Origin: Leptospira sp. B5-022
GTDB lineage: Bacteria; Spirochaetota; Leptospiria; Leptospirales; Leptospiraceae
Direction of reading: 5' to 3'
DNA length: 64,000 nt
Assembly: GCF_000347035.1 (NCBI RefSeq)
Contig: NZ_ANIJ01000018.1
Coordinates: forward strand, 124,001-188,000
Below, one piece after another: positions 7,936 to 19,389 of the stretch. Each line of letters starts with the position of its first letter. Position 1 is the first letter of the stretch. A program made the position numbers and the translations under genes. The notes under the pieces are model-generated. The model was not told the origin of the DNA, ran no database searches, and saw nothing but the letters and a program-made list of their open reading frames with translations.

Positions 7936-8556
7936 ATGGATCGAATTCCAAAATATATTTCTATTCTTTTGATTCTATTATTTGCGGGGATTTTATCCGC
8001 ACAAAACGATACGTATACCGTAACCGCAAATTCTTGGCCTTCCGATTTTTCTTCTTTCGAATCGTTTAGAGATACAAATGCAAGTACTTCCCAAGGAGCG
8101 GTTATTGTTCTTTTGGCTGCGCTTTCTATCTATTCCAAAAATGCGGAAGAAGGTAAGAAGGCGTTGATTATCTGTTTGGACGCGAACTCTTTGATCGCAG
8201 ATACTTCTCCGAATGGTTATAAAGGTTTTAATATCAATCGGAACACGATCGATTTAGTAAAAAGACAGTTAGAGCAACATCCTTATTTGATCGGTTCTTA
8301 TCTTCCCGGTTCTTCTTTCCAAAACGGTTATAAACCTTCCAATCCTCCTTATACTTTTACTCTGACTTCCAATCGTTTCAGCGGAACGGAAGAGTCAGGG
8401 CAGAAAAAATTGTTTCTTCCTTCTTCCGGAGCCGATACTCCAAGGCCAGTGACAGTAAAAAGGAACGCGAAAGGTATATGGAAGGCTTCCGAGTTTTCCA
8501 GTTTGCTAGTCGGTATTAAAAAGCCCGCGACTTCTAATCCTGCGGACGATCTTTGA
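7936..8556 (+). CDS. Secreted protein, possibly DUF6935 family
   Basis: A 206-residue protein with a clean signal peptide: basic start, ILLILLFAGI core and cleavage after LSA (residue about 22). The mature protein has an SQGAVIVLLAALSIYSKNAEEGKKAL segment, resembling DUF6935-type proteins of spirochaetes, but I give this family name with low certainty. ATG 7936 is chosen because GGAGAG lies 6-7 bp upstream and the signal peptide begins there; an in-frame ATG at 7918 lacks such a site. It converges with the antiporter gene ending at 8563. Confidence 0.75.
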   Translation: MDRIPKYISILLILLFAGILSAQNDTYTVTANSWPSDFSSFESFRDTNASTSQGAVIVLLAALSIYSKNAEEGKKALIICLDANSLIADTSPNGYKGFNINRNTIDLVKRQLEQHPYLIGSYLPGSSFQNGYKPSNPPYTFTLTSNRFSGTEESGQKKLFLPSSGADTPRPVTVKRNAKGIWKASEFSSLLVGIKKPATSNPADDL

Positions 8557-8562
8557 TCGTCC

Positions 8563-10356
8563 TTAAGAAGCTTCTTTCTGCAGCATATCCGCAGCAAAAG
8601 CTTCTTCCAATTGACGGACTGCGTTTTTGGAATAGGCGATCAGTTCTTTTTCATTATGTCTGAGTTTGAATTGATCCTTAACCATTGCTTCATCGTAATC
8701 CCTGAATTTTTGGATGAAGTATTTTACTTCCGAAGGTAAAAATCCCAGATCTTTTAGAGTTTCTTCCGCAAGCTCTAAGGAAGAGGCGAAGGTATCTCTT
8801 CGTATCGTTTCAATCCCAAGTTCCATTAGATCGAAATAGTGGGATCTATTTCTGGCTCTTGCGATAATCCTTAAATTCGGAAAATTCTCCTTAGCCATCT
8901 TTGCGATCTTTAAAGATAATTCCGCGTCTTGGATCGCAAGTACAAGTATCTCCGCATGAGCTGCCCCTGCTGCGGTCAATAGATCCAATCTACTTGCATC
9001 ACCGTAATAGATCTTATGTCCGAATTTTCTGGCTGCATTAACCTGGTCAGCATTATGTTCTAAGGCAGTGAATCTTATCTTATGCAGATATAACATCCTG
9101 GAAATGATCTGTCCAACCCTTCCGAAACCTGCAATAATAACGCGGTTTTTTTCATAAATCGGATCAGCCGGTCTTTCTTCTTCCTCGTGTATGTAAGGAT
9201 CTATTATCTTTTCCTTAATAATCCCTATAAACGGAGTAAGAATCATAGAGGCAGTAACGATCACGATAGAATAATCGGTAGTTTCTTTGGAAAGAACACT
9301 CAGCTGTGCCGCTACATTCAGGATTACGAATGCAAATTCTCCACCTTGGGAAATACTAACGGCAAGATTGGAAGAAGAATCGGAAGTAAGATTTGCGATC
9401 TTTCCTAATACAAAAAGAACTATTCCTTTGACGGACATTAATCCGAGTGCAAGACCGAAGATCAAGAATGGATGATTGATAAGGATTTCCAAATTCATGG
9501 ACATTCCAACTGCGAGGAAGAATAGACCTAAAAGTAATCCTTTAAAAGGTTCTAAGTTTGCCTCTAGCTCGTGTCTGTATTCCGAATCTGCGAGTAGTAC
9601 TCCGCCTAAAAAAGAACCGAGTGCCATGGATAAGCCTACTTTCTCCATGGCAAAAGAAACTCCCAGTACCAATGCCAAAGAAAGTGCTACGAAAATTTCG
9701 TGATTACCCGTAGCAGCGATCATTCTAAAAAGAGGTCTCATCAAAAAACGTCCGCTTAAGATCACCACAATGATTGCCGTAATCGCCGTTCCTAATTTAT
9801 AAAAATTGAATCCACCATGAGCGGCTTGCCCAGGCTCCAAAGCCGCTAAAGGAAGAATTGCCATAACGGGGATCACCGCCAAATCCTGAAAAAGAAGGAT
9901 TGCAAAGGCGGATCTTCCGTACGAAGTGTTGAGTTGGTTTTTTTCCGCCAAAGACTGAAGAGCAAATGCAGTGGAGGAAAGTGACAAACTCACCCCTAAT
10001 ATAACGGAAGAAAGAAATCCTAATTGGAATAGATAACCGATCAATCCGCCTAACAAAAGTGAAGACACCGCTACTTGGAAAAATCCCATTCCGAAAACCG
10101 GTTTTCTCAGTACCCAAAGAGTTTGGGGTCGGAGTTCCAAACCTATTAAAAAAAGAAGAAGAACCACTCCGAATTCCGCAAAATGCATGATCTCAGTCCC
10201 GCCGGTCACAAGTCGGATCCCGTGAGGTCCGATCAAAATTCCTCCAACCACATAACCGATAATGGAACCGATCCCTAATTTTTTGAAAATCGGAACGCAT
10301 AGAACTGCTGTGCTAAGTAAAATAATTGCCGTAACGAGTAAACTTTTCTCTTCCAT
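8563..10356 (-). CDS. KefB/KefC-type cation:proton antiporter (CPA2) with RCK domain
   Basis: A 597-residue inner-membrane transporter. Residues 1-390 form about 12 membrane segments with the CPA2 signatures GSFLGGVLLADSEYRHELE and FKGLLLGLFFLAVGMSMN, closely like KefB/C. From about residue 405 a TrkA-N/RCK domain begins (NRVIIAGFGRVGQIISRML, GDASRLDLLTAAG), expected to bind a nucleotide and gate transport. KefC in enteric bacteria is a glutathione-gated potassium efflux system; whether the glutathione site is kept here I cannot tell. ATG 10356 has AGGAAG seven bases upstream; a TTG lies one codon earlier. Confidence 0.93.
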   Translation of the reverse strand: MEEKSLLVTAIILLSTAVLCVPIFKKLGIGSIIGYVVGGILIGPHGIRLVTGGTEIMHFAEFGVVLLLFLIGLELRPQTLWVLRKPVFGMGFFQVAVSSLLLGGLIGYLFQLGFLSSVILGVSLSLSSTAFALQSLAEKNQLNTSYGRSAFAILLFQDLAVIPVMAILPLAALEPGQAAHGGFNFYKLGTAITAIIVVILSGRFLMRPLFRMIAATGNHEIFVALSLALVLGVSFAMEKVGLSMALGSFLGGVLLADSEYRHELEANLEPFKGLLLGLFFLAVGMSMNLEILINHPFLIFGLALGLMSVKGIVLFVLGKIANLTSDSSSNLAVSISQGGEFAFVILNVAAQLSVLSKETTDYSIVIVTASMILTPFIGIIKEKIIDPYIHEEEERPADPIYEKNRVIIAGFGRVGQIISRMLYLHKIRFTALEHNADQVNAARKFGHKIYYGDASRLDLLTAAGAAHAEILVLAIQDAELSLKIAKMAKENFPNLRIIARARNRSHYFDLMELGIETIRRDTFASSLELAEETLKDLGFLPSEVKYFIQKFRDYDEAMVKDQFKLRHNEKELIAYSKNAVRQLEEAFAADMLQKEAS

Positions 10357-10660
10357 CAATGCTCTTCCTTTCGATTCGGATCAATTTTCATTAGACATTT
10401 TGCGGATAGGGAATAAAACCACTTTTCCTAAGTATGATTCTTGTTCTTAAACTGGAAAATGCCATAATTATTTAGTATGGATGCGGGGAAAATCAGCTTT
10501 CTTAATAGGAACTTGCCGCAAATGTCTCCACTCTTGAAGCCCATTATTTGGTATCGATTGAAGACTTAAATTTTAGGATATACTGTAAGATTTGCGTTAA
10601 GAAATAACTTTCAGTCAAAAATGTGTGGATAATAATCAATTCTAAAAAAAACAAAAATTT
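10357..10660. other. Intergenic region upstream of the porin gene
   Basis: About 300 bp between divergent genes. No gene found. It holds the dodecamer CTCTTGAAGCCC at 10531-10542, which recurs at 14438-14449 upstream of the dehydrogenase-acyltransferase gene, and a TATACT-like hexamer at about 10579-10584. Both porin and antiporter promoters must be here, but no consensus -35/-10 pair stands out. Confidence 0.5.
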
Positions 10661-11965
10661 ATGATTCGCGAATTCAGGTTTTCCAAACTTATTTTTTTGC
10701 TCTGTGTTTATTCGTTTTCGGGGGCACTCTTTTCAGAAGAACCTAACACTCAAGAGACCTCAGGTAAACCCAGAGAGAAGATTATTCAAAGTAAAGAAGA
10801 GAATCTTAAAGCCGATACTCAAAAATTAACGGAAGCAAAGGATGAAGAGGAATGGGGTCTTAAAAAGGAAGAACTGACCCCTAAAAAGAAAGAAGATCGT
10901 GCTCCTCCGATCGAATTCGGTTTTTTTATAGATGGGTACTATAATGCAAGCTTAAACCGACCGTCATCAAAAGAACTATTATATACAACACAATCTACTC
11001 GAACGAACGAATACAATATCAACCTGGCTTATCTGGATGCTAAGGTAGAGACGGATAAATTTAGAGGACGATTCGCAGTTCAATTCGGTACTTCAGTTAT
11101 AGCGAATTATTCGGGTGAAGGGACCACAGGAAAAACGTCTAACGAAACATCTATCCGGAACATGCAAGAAGCCTATGGAGGGGTTCGATTAGGAAAATCC
11201 ACCTGGTTAGATGCAGGAATTTATTTCGGACATTTAGGATACGAGTCTTGGATCTCTCACGAAAATTTTATTTATACTCGAGCATTTTCTTCGGACTACG
11301 TACCATATTACGTTTCCGGAGCAAGATTGAGTGGAAAGATCAGCGATAAAGTTTCTTATCAACTTCATTTGAATAATGGATACCAAGTAGTAACGGATAA
11401 TAATAAAGATATCTCGGGAGGTTTCCGATTGGAATGGAATCCTTTGAGCAACCTGATGTTCCGCTGGAATACTTTTATAGGGAATGAACAACCGACTCCT
11501 ACTCCTAAAGAAACCAGATATTATAATAACTTTATAACAGAATGGAAACCGTTCCAACGACTGATATTGGCTTCTTCTTTTGATGTAGCTTATCAGGAAA
11601 GAGCGAGTAGAGAAGATTTAATCTATACTCCCGAAGGTCCGATCTACATTCGTCGAGATGGGGCTGCCTTTAGACAAACCTATGCAGGAAATTTTTGGGT
11701 AGCGTATCGATTCTTACCGGATTGGAGGATCGGTGTTCGTTTAGAAAGATACTTGGATCGAGAGCAGATGATCCTTGTAACCAATACTAAGGACGGTTTC
11801 CAAACAAGCGGTGCGACTGCCACTTTGGACTATCTTCCTGATCCTGCCATTTTGGTGAGATTTACATACCAATATAGAAGATCTATGGATTCTATCTATC
11901 CGCACGAGAATAATACTTCCAAACTAGACCGTATGTTCATTTTCTCCCTTTCTCTCAAGATCTGA
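10661..11965 (+). CDS. OmpL-like outer-membrane beta-barrel porin (bbp2 family)
   Basis: A 434-residue protein with signal peptide (cleavage near GALFSEE), then a charged Lys/Glu-rich stretch (residues 25-85), then a beta-barrel. The start of the barrel, IEFGFFIDGYYNASLNRP, and the later YLDAKVETDKFRGRFAVQFGT and MQEAYGGVRLG are typical of the putative OmpL-like porin family (outer-membrane porin, beta-barrel-2). It ends in an aromatic-rich strand FIFSLSLKI, as outer-membrane barrels do. The charged linker before the barrel might be a periplasmic plug or coiled coil. Substrate unknown. It is monocistronic, divergent from the antiporter gene. Confidence 0.88.
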   Translation: MIREFRFSKLIFLLCVYSFSGALFSEEPNTQETSGKPREKIIQSKEENLKADTQKLTEAKDEEEWGLKKEELTPKKKEDRAPPIEFGFFIDGYYNASLNRPSSKELLYTTQSTRTNEYNINLAYLDAKVETDKFRGRFAVQFGTSVIANYSGEGTTGKTSNETSIRNMQEAYGGVRLGKSTWLDAGIYFGHLGYESWISHENFIYTRAFSSDYVPYYVSGARLSGKISDKVSYQLHLNNGYQVVTDNNKDISGGFRLEWNPLSNLMFRWNTFIGNEQPTPTPKETRYYNNFITEWKPFQRLILASSFDVAYQERASREDLIYTPEGPIYIRRDGAAFRQTYAGNFWVAYRFLPDWRIGVRLERYLDREQMILVTNTKDGFQTSGATATLDYLPDPAILVRFTYQYRRSMDSIYPHENNTSKLDRMFIFSLSLKI

Positions 11966-12028
11966 TTTTTTCGGAAGGTGTTAAATTTGGAACGAAGGAA
12001 ATTTTAGAATTTTTCTAAAAAAGATTGA

Positions 12029-12050
12029 ACAAAATTAAATTGTATGCAAT
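12029..12050 (+). promoter_or_regulatory. Possible OhrR operator upstream of the GPx-ohrR operon
   Basis: The stretch ACAAAATTAAATTGT (12029-12043) with an ATTG...CAAT repeat (12039-12050) resembles the TACAATT/AATTGTA half-sites bound by OhrR in other bacteria. It lies just after a TTGAAC -35-like hexamer (12025-12030), where a repressor would block polymerase. The match is imperfect, so this is a candidate only. Confidence 0.4.
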
Positions 12051-12081
12051 CTATTTATTACGTAACCAGGAGGTGCCCACC

Positions 12082-12567
12082 GTGGCCCAAAATTTGTACG
12101 AGCTAACCGCTACCTTAAACAACGGAACTGAAAAGAAATTACAAGACTATAAAGGAAAGGTCTTATTGATCGTAAACACCGCAAGCCAATGCGGATTTAC
12201 TCCTCAATACAAAGGATTACAGGAAATGTACGACAAGTACAAGGGAAAAGGTCTGGAAATATTAGGCTTCCCCTGCGACCAATTCGGTCATCAAGAACCA
12301 GGCAGTGATGCTGAGATCCAAAGTTTCTGCCAGGTGAATTTCGGGGTGAATTTCCCTCTTTTCAAAAAGATAGAAGTAAACGGCGACGGTACTCATCCAG
12401 TTTACCAATATCTTAAAAAACAAGCTCCCGGTCTTTTGGGGAAATCCATTAAATGGAATTTTACCAAGTTCTTGATAGATAAACAAGGAAATGTGATCAA
12501 AAGATTCGCTCCTATGACCCCTCCCGAAAAACTGGACAAACAGATCGAGGAACTTCTTTCCAAGTGA
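12082..12567 (+). CDS. Glutathione peroxidase family protein (cysteine type)
   Basis: A 161-residue thiol peroxidase that reduces hydroperoxides. Catalytic cysteine C37 sits in NTASQCGFTPQY; the second motif is LGFPCDQFG, with Asp in place of the usual Asn of FPCNQFG; the third, IKWNFTKFLID, holds the Trp and Asn of the catalytic tetrad. Length is exactly that of the bacterial family. The start is GTG at 12082, set by AGGAGGT located 6 bp upstream; an upstream in-frame ATG at 12025 lacks a ribosome site and would disrupt alignment. The stop overlaps ohrR. Electron donor (glutathione or thioredoxin) cannot be read from sequence. Confidence 0.92.
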   Translation: MAQNLYELTATLNNGTEKKLQDYKGKVLLIVNTASQCGFTPQYKGLQEMYDKYKGKGLEILGFPCDQFGHQEPGSDAEIQSFCQVNFGVNFPLFKKIEVNGDGTHPVYQYLKKQAPGLLGKSIKWNFTKFLIDKQGNVIKRFAPMTPPEKLDKQIEELLSK

Positions 12568-13013
12568 ATTACGAATCCTTAAAGTTAGAGAAACAGATCT
12601 GTTTCCCGCTTTACGCTTCTTCCAGAGCGGTGACTGCTTTATACAGACCGCTCTTGGAAGAGTTTGATCTTACTTATCCTCAATATCTTGTTCTTCTGGT
12701 CCTTTGGGAAACCGATAAGATCCCTCTAAAAGAAATAGGGGAAAAATTATTTCTGGATTCAGGTACCCTAACTCCTCTTCTAAAAAAAATGGAATCATCC
12801 GGCCTTTTGACTAGAGATAGATCCGATCAAGACGAACGTTCTCTCGTGGTTAGCCTGACCACAAAAGGAAAAAAATTGCAAAAAAAAGCGGTTTGTATTC
12901 CGGAACGATTGTTGGAAGAATCAGGTCTTACTATGGAAAAAGTGCAAGGCCTGAAACGGGACCTCGACGACCTTCTAATTATCCTAGAACAAAAATTAAG
13001 AAATTCGGCGTGA
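12564..13013 (+). CDS. ohrR: OhrR-type MarR family organic-peroxide sensor/repressor
   Basis: A 149-residue winged-helix repressor. It matches OhrR closely: LEKQICFPLYASSRAVTALYRPLL with the reactive cysteine at C13, then YPQYLVLLVLWE, LFLDSGTLTPLLKKME (recognition helix) and DERSLVVSLTTKG (wing). In this family oxidation of the N-terminal cysteine by organic hydroperoxides releases the repressor from DNA. The start is a GTG overlapping the upstream TGA (GTGA at 12564-12567), so it is co-translated with the glutathione peroxidase. Regulation of its own operon is expected. No ohrA gene lies in the window. Confidence 0.92.
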   Translation: MNYESLKLEKQICFPLYASSRAVTALYRPLLEEFDLTYPQYLVLLVLWETDKIPLKEIGEKLFLDSGTLTPLLKKMESSGLLTRDRSDQDERSLVVSLTTKGKKLQKKAVCIPERLLEESGLTMEKVQGLKRDLDDLLIILEQKLRNSA

Positions 13014-13081
13014 CAAATCCGTTTTATCAAAAACTATAGAGCGGCTTTTTTAAGTTGTGCACTTGCGCTAAGGAGTTAAGA

Positions 13082-13444
13082 ATGAAACGCCAATTATCAG
13101 CAATATCGTTTGCTGCGGTACTTATTTTCGGAGCTTGTTCTTCCGAGCAAAAAAAATCGGAGGCTGCCTATGTTCCGAACTCGGATATTCGTGTTGTAGA
13201 AGCGAATATGATTAAAGAAGGAGATAAAAGGATTAAAGCCGAAGCAGTTTTGGGAACTCCTACTTTCGAAGAAAATACCCAAGATGGATCCGTTTTAGAA
13301 TGGTACTTAGAATCCACCACCTACCAAAAAAATTCCTACAAAACTTTGTCAGAAAAACCTTCCAGAGTGGATGAAAGCACTAAGTATATCAAAGTGATCG
13401 TTGATAAAAAAGGTGTGATCAAAAAATACGAATACAAACTTTAA
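13082..13444 (+). CDS. Small lipoprotein, BamE/SmpA-like fold suspected
   Basis: A 120-residue predicted lipoprotein with signal peptide and lipobox FGAC at about residue 18. The mature part contains KAEAVLGTPTFEENTQDGSVLEWYL, a pattern (short helix, LG-x-P turn, then a strand ending in W-Y) often seen in the BamE/SmpA-OmlA fold. AAGGAG lies about 7 bp before the ATG at 13082; the shorter start is therefore used. A strong hairpin terminator follows at 13469. Function is not otherwise known. Confidence 0.75.
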   Translation: MKRQLSAISFAAVLIFGACSSEQKKSEAAYVPNSDIRVVEANMIKEGDKRIKAEAVLGTPTFEENTQDGSVLEWYLESTTYQKNSYKTLSEKPSRVDESTKYIKVIVDKKGVIKKYEYKL

Positions 13445-13468
13445 TTCGAATTTAAGACCCGCATCTAT

Positions 13469-13500
13469 AAAAAGGCCGTCTCTATAGCGGCCTTTTTTTT
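13469..13500. terminator. Bidirectional rho-independent terminator
   Basis: AAAAAGGCCG and CGGCCTTTTT pair around a 9-base loop, with eight T on the plus side and the A run on the other side, so it can serve the plus-strand lipoprotein and the minus-strand gene ending at 13499. Confidence 0.88.
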
Positions 13501-14275
13501 AGATATCGTCTTCCATCAGATCGATTCCCGCAAATCCTAATAGAAAATCCAGAAATTCCCCAAAATTAAATCCTAGTCTGATACCATATCGAATGGAGAT
13601 ATAAAGTTCTACTTCGAATAAAAACGCGGAAGGATAATCGTCTTTGTTTTTTGGATTTTGAGCCAGGAAAGTCTGAATTGCTTCATTTCTTCTTTGGGGG
13701 TCTAAACTTTCTAAGTATTTCCGAAAGAAGGCTTCCTTTTTCGCCTTTCTTCTTTCCGAAACCGGATTATTATAAAAACGTAGATATCGAATTTCGTAAC
13801 TTTTAGAGTTTAGTCTTTCGTCGGAAAGTTCTGGGGTAGGATTCGGATCCTGTTCCGATTCGGGCGCTTCCGGAAGTAGTAAAAAATTACTATCCTTTTG
13901 CGAATTCGATCCAGGGGCTGTTTTGTTTCCTTCTTTTTGCGGAGAAGATTCAGTAGAAGGCATTGAGTGGAATTTCTCCCCGCCTAAAAATCCGAAAATC
14001 AATTGTTGGGATCTATAAGGTCCGTACGTTCCGCCTCTAAGTCCGTATCCTGTCCCTAAATCCCTTTTTCCGGGTTCCGATTCTCCACCTTGAAAAACAA
14101 ATCCGGTTGCAAGAGGTCCTAATCTGACTCCGACTCCATATCCCGGAGTTTCAATTCCTGCGGTAAAGACGTCCGCTAAATCTTTTTTTCTATGAGACCA
14201 GTAAGTTGAACAATCGATCACGATCAGCCCCGGAAGTAAAATACAGAAAAAATGTATGCTGAGTTTTTTTTTCAT
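13499..14275 (-). CDS. Putative lipoprotein of unknown function
   Basis: A 258-residue predicted lipoprotein with a hydrophobic leader and a cysteine after LIVID (CSTYWSH). I do not recognise the family. The mature N-terminal part is glycine-rich (ETPGYGVGVRLGPLATGFVFQGG), as in short membrane-contacting repeats of the type seen in leptospiral surface proteins; the middle (residues about 105-150) is low complexity, rich in S, E, P and N. The last residues read GFAGIDLMEDDI. ATG 14275 is chosen for the signal peptide; an in-frame ATG at 14305 would add 10 residues without a ribosome site. The stop lies inside the terminator T tract. Confidence 0.65.
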   Translation of the reverse strand: MKKKLSIHFFCILLPGLIVIDCSTYWSHRKKDLADVFTAGIETPGYGVGVRLGPLATGFVFQGGESEPGKRDLGTGYGLRGGTYGPYRSQQLIFGFLGGEKFHSMPSTESSPQKEGNKTAPGSNSQKDSNFLLLPEAPESEQDPNPTPELSDERLNSKSYEIRYLRFYNNPVSERRKAKKEAFFRKYLESLDPQRRNEAIQTFLAQNPKNKDDYPSAFLFEVELYISIRYGIRLGFNFGEFLDFLLGFAGIDLMEDDI

Positions 14276-14452
14276 TTCGGGATAAAGTCTGACTTTAGTC
14301 ACCAAGATCGGCTTTCCGCTAAGCTCTCCGTTTCATCAGGAAACGCAATCGTAAAAGTGGAGAAATTTTATTGGTTTTCTTCCACTAGTCTTATTGAAAA
14401 GTATCCCCGATATAAGCGCCTGTCCCAATGATCCAGGCTCTTGAAGCCCGAA

Positions 14453-14476
14453 ATTAGTTATTTATCGATAACTAAT
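14453..14476 (+). promoter_or_regulatory. Perfect 9-bp inverted repeat upstream of the fusion gene
   Basis: ATTAGTTAT (14453-14461) and ATAACTAAT (14468-14476) form a perfect inverted repeat, 6-bp spacer, 38 bp before the ATG at 14515. It follows the dodecamer CTCTTGAAGCCC at 14438-14449. It could be an operator or an RNA hairpin in the leader; AT content makes the hairpin weak. No cognate regulator is adjacent. Confidence 0.5.
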
Positions 14477-14514
14477 ATTTTTATACGTACTATAAAAAAA
14501 ATTGGAATGAAGAG

Positions 14515-16935
<2,421 letters not shown>

Positions 16936-16951
16936 TCGGGCCGGACGTATA

Positions 16952-18115
16952 TTAATCCACTTTGATCTTTGATGCGATCAGTACTGCTCTTTTTCGAAGC
17001 ATGGAAATGGATTCTTCCTTTTCCGAATAAGTAAGTGCCACTCCCATTCTTCTGTATTTTTTAGTGATCGGTTTTCCGAAAATTCTCAGATCGGATTCAG
17101 GCATCTCGCATGCTTTGTCTAGTCCTTGGATATTCGGGACTTGGCCTTCCGATTGAGCAAGGATAACTGCGCTTGCTCCTCTTCTTACTAAAAGAATTTC
17201 AGGGATCGGAAGACCTAAAACGGTTCTCGCATGTAATTCGAATTCGTTAAAACTTTGTGTACCTGCCAAGGTTACCATTCCGGTATCATGGGGTCTGGGA
17301 GAAAGTTCGGAAAAATAAACATCGTCTTTCGTTAGGAAAAATTCAACTCCCCAGATACCTGCACCACCTAATTCTTTGGTGACTTTATCCGCCATTTCTT
17401 GAGCGGACTTAAGTTGAGAATCGCTAATCTCTGCTGGTTGCCAACTTTCTTGGTAGTCTCCTCGTTCTTGTCGATGACCAATCGGAGGACAGAATAAAGT
17501 TCTTCCTGACTTTTGTGTAACCGTCAATAATGTGATTTCGGATTCGAAAGAAATAAATTCTTCGACTATAATCTCGGAAGCGCCGGTCCTACCTTTCGTT
17601 TGGGAGGCGATCCAAGCCGTCTCGATATCGGATTCCGTTTTAATAACGGATTGCCCTTTTCCGGAAGAAGACATCAAAGGTTTTACAACACAAGGAATAC
17701 CTATCGTTGAGATTGCTTCTTTCAATCCTTCCAACGTGGAAGCATATTTATATTTTGCGGTTTTTAAACCTAAGGTCTGGGAAGCAAGGTCTCTGATCGC
17801 CTTGCGGTTCATCGTAAAGTTAGCCGCTTTTGCGCTTGGAACTACTTGATACCCTTGTTTTTCGTATTCGTAAAATCTATCGGTTCGGATCGCTTCTATT
17901 TCCGGAACGATCAGGTCCGGTTTATGTTTTGCTACGACTCGATCCAATGCGTCTCCATCCAACATATCAATGACTTCTTGTTCATGAGCGACTTGCATTG
18001 CAGGAGCGCCGTCATAACTATCGACTGCGACCACATATTGGCCTATTCTTTGAGCTGCGATTACGAATTCTTTTCCCAGCTCACCGGAGCCGAGCAGAAG
18101 TATTTTTTTTCTCAT
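16952..18115 (-). CDS. purT: Formate-dependent phosphoribosylglycinamide formyltransferase
   Basis: A 387-residue ATP-grasp enzyme of purine synthesis that formylates GAR from formate and ATP. Motifs: [29 protein letters not shown] (N-terminal pre-ATP-grasp domain), [14 protein letters not shown] (ATP loop), [28 protein letters not shown], and RRMGVAL near the C-terminus. Length agrees with the family (about 390). ATG 18115 is used because the family starts there; an in-frame ATG at 18196 would add 27 non-homologous residues. No neighbouring purine gene is seen in the window. It converges with the fusion enzyme. Confidence 0.95.
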   Translation of the reverse strand: MRKKILLLGSGELGKEFVIAAQRIGQYVVAVDSYDGAPAMQVAHEQEVIDMLDGDALDRVVAKHKPDLIVPEIEAIRTDRFYEYEKQGYQVVPSAKAANFTMNRKAIRDLASQTLGLKTAKYKYASTLEGLKEAISTIGIPCVVKPLMSSSGKGQSVIKTESDIETAWIASQTKGRTGASEIIVEEFISFESEITLLTVTQKSGRTLFCPPIGHRQERGDYQESWQPAEISDSQLKSAQEMADKVTKELGGAGIWGVEFFLTKDDVYFSELSPRPHDTGMVTLAGTQSFNEFELHARTVLGLPIPEILLVRRGASAVILAQSEGQVPNIQGLDKACEMPESDLRIFGKPITKKYRRMGVALTYSEKEESISMLRKRAVLIASKIKVD

Positions 18116-18224
18116 AGGTTCTCTTGGGAGAATTTCCGGACTGGAAGAAGAATGGAAAGGAAAAAATGAGAACTCGGCCGATTTGTATAAATACAAACCG
18201 GCCTACAGAAGATTAAAGTTTAGT

Positions 18225-19334
18225 TTACTTTTTCTTTTTGGTAACTACGTCGAAGTTTTTATATTGAATATATTCCACTTCGGAAACATCCAAGCGGAAG
18301 ATCCCTTTGGTAGAATGTACCAGCATCGTATTTCCGACCTGAGCTACGACAGCTCCGTGTAAAACGGTTTTGTCCAGCTTATGTACGGATTCCAGTACGC
18401 TGTAATATGTTTTGATCTCTTCTTCGGAGTTCAGTCTTTGAGAACCTGCTTCGGATTCTAATTTATCAAAAGCGATATTCAGTTTTTCGGTTTGGTCCTT
18501 CTCTATTTCCTTTGCTAGCGATTTATTGTCCAAACTTCCGGAAATAAGTTCCTCGTCTACTTTTACTAAAGTTTCCAGGTCCGCACGTTCTCTCGGGTCT
18601 TTTTCGAATTTTTCTTTTTGAACAGTGCGCACTAGATCGGTTCTGAAATTTTCAATACTTTGGGCAATGGCTGCATCATCGAGTCGATTCAAAATTGTTT
18701 GAGCCAGCTGGTCGAATTCAGGTTTAACTTCCGCTTCTTCTTGTTCCGAGATCACGATCTCGTTTTGTTCCAATAGTTTTTGGAGTTTTTGAAAGTTCGG
18801 ATTTTCTGCAATTTTGTCCGCAGGGATTACCTGGCTGACAGGAGCCTTTAGAGTCATGGCCACCATACCTTCATACACTTTGATCTTTGGTAGCGTGCCC
18901 TGTACTACTTCGAAAGAGAATGCGGTTCCTCGAACACCGGCGATCGCGGTCGGTGTGGAAATTTTGAACTGCTCTTTCTGACTTAACTTATTCGTTTTTA
19001 CAAGTAGAAGTCCCGTTTTAACTGCGAGGGAAGTTTCTTCCGAACCGTCTCCATGCAAAGAATCGATGCTCAAATTTGTATATGATTTTAAACGGATTAC
19101 ATGCCCGAGACTGGTTTGCAGATCCAAGGTCCCACTGTTCGTTTTAATAATATCGTCCTTTTGTAGGACACTCCCTAAAGATATAGGGATTAATTTTCCG
19201 TTTCTCTGCACCTCTACCTTGCCGGTTAGAAATATGATCACTAGTCCGGTTTTGGATTTAGTAACTTTGGAGCAGGAGTTTGAGGACCCAATGAATGTTA
19301 CAATTAGTAACAAAAGGAAGAGTTTTCGATTCAT
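18225..19334 (-). CDS. FecR-domain lipoprotein
   Basis: A 369-residue predicted lipoprotein with lipobox SNSC at residue 21. The FecR domain runs from residues about 32-155: GKVEVQRNGKLIPISLGSVLQKDDIIKTN, then TPTAIAGVRGTAFSFEV, then KVYEGMVAM, all signatures of FecR-type periplasmic domains. The rest (160-310) is acidic and helix-rich, with a final strand element ending in KKK. In leptospires such proteins are surface or periplasmic and not partnered with sigma factors; no FecI-like gene lies nearby, so a FecR role in iron signalling should not be assumed. Confidence 0.85.
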   Translation of the reverse strand: MNRKLFLLLLIVTFIGSSNSCSKVTKSKTGLVIIFLTGKVEVQRNGKLIPISLGSVLQKDDIIKTNSGTLDLQTSLGHVIRLKSYTNLSIDSLHGDGSEETSLAVKTGLLLVKTNKLSQKEQFKISTPTAIAGVRGTAFSFEVVQGTLPKIKVYEGMVAMTLKAPVSQVIPADKIAENPNFQKLQKLLEQNEIVISEQEEAEVKPEFDQLAQTILNRLDDAAIAQSIENFRTDLVRTVQKEKFEKDPRERADLETLVKVDEELISGSLDNKSLAKEIEKDQTEKLNIAFDKLESEAGSQRLNSEEEIKTYYSVLESVHKLDKTVLHGAVVAQVGNTMLVHSTKGIFRLDVSEVEYIQYKNFDVVTKKKK

Positions 19335-19389
19335 TTGTTTATTCCGCCTGGAAATAAAAAATAGACGGTTCGAATAAATTTTTGACCGT

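Noticed and set aside
18225..19334. FecR-type iron signalling system
   Set aside because: The FecR domain is clear, but no FecI-like sigma factor or TonB receptor is nearby, so an iron-uptake role is not supported.
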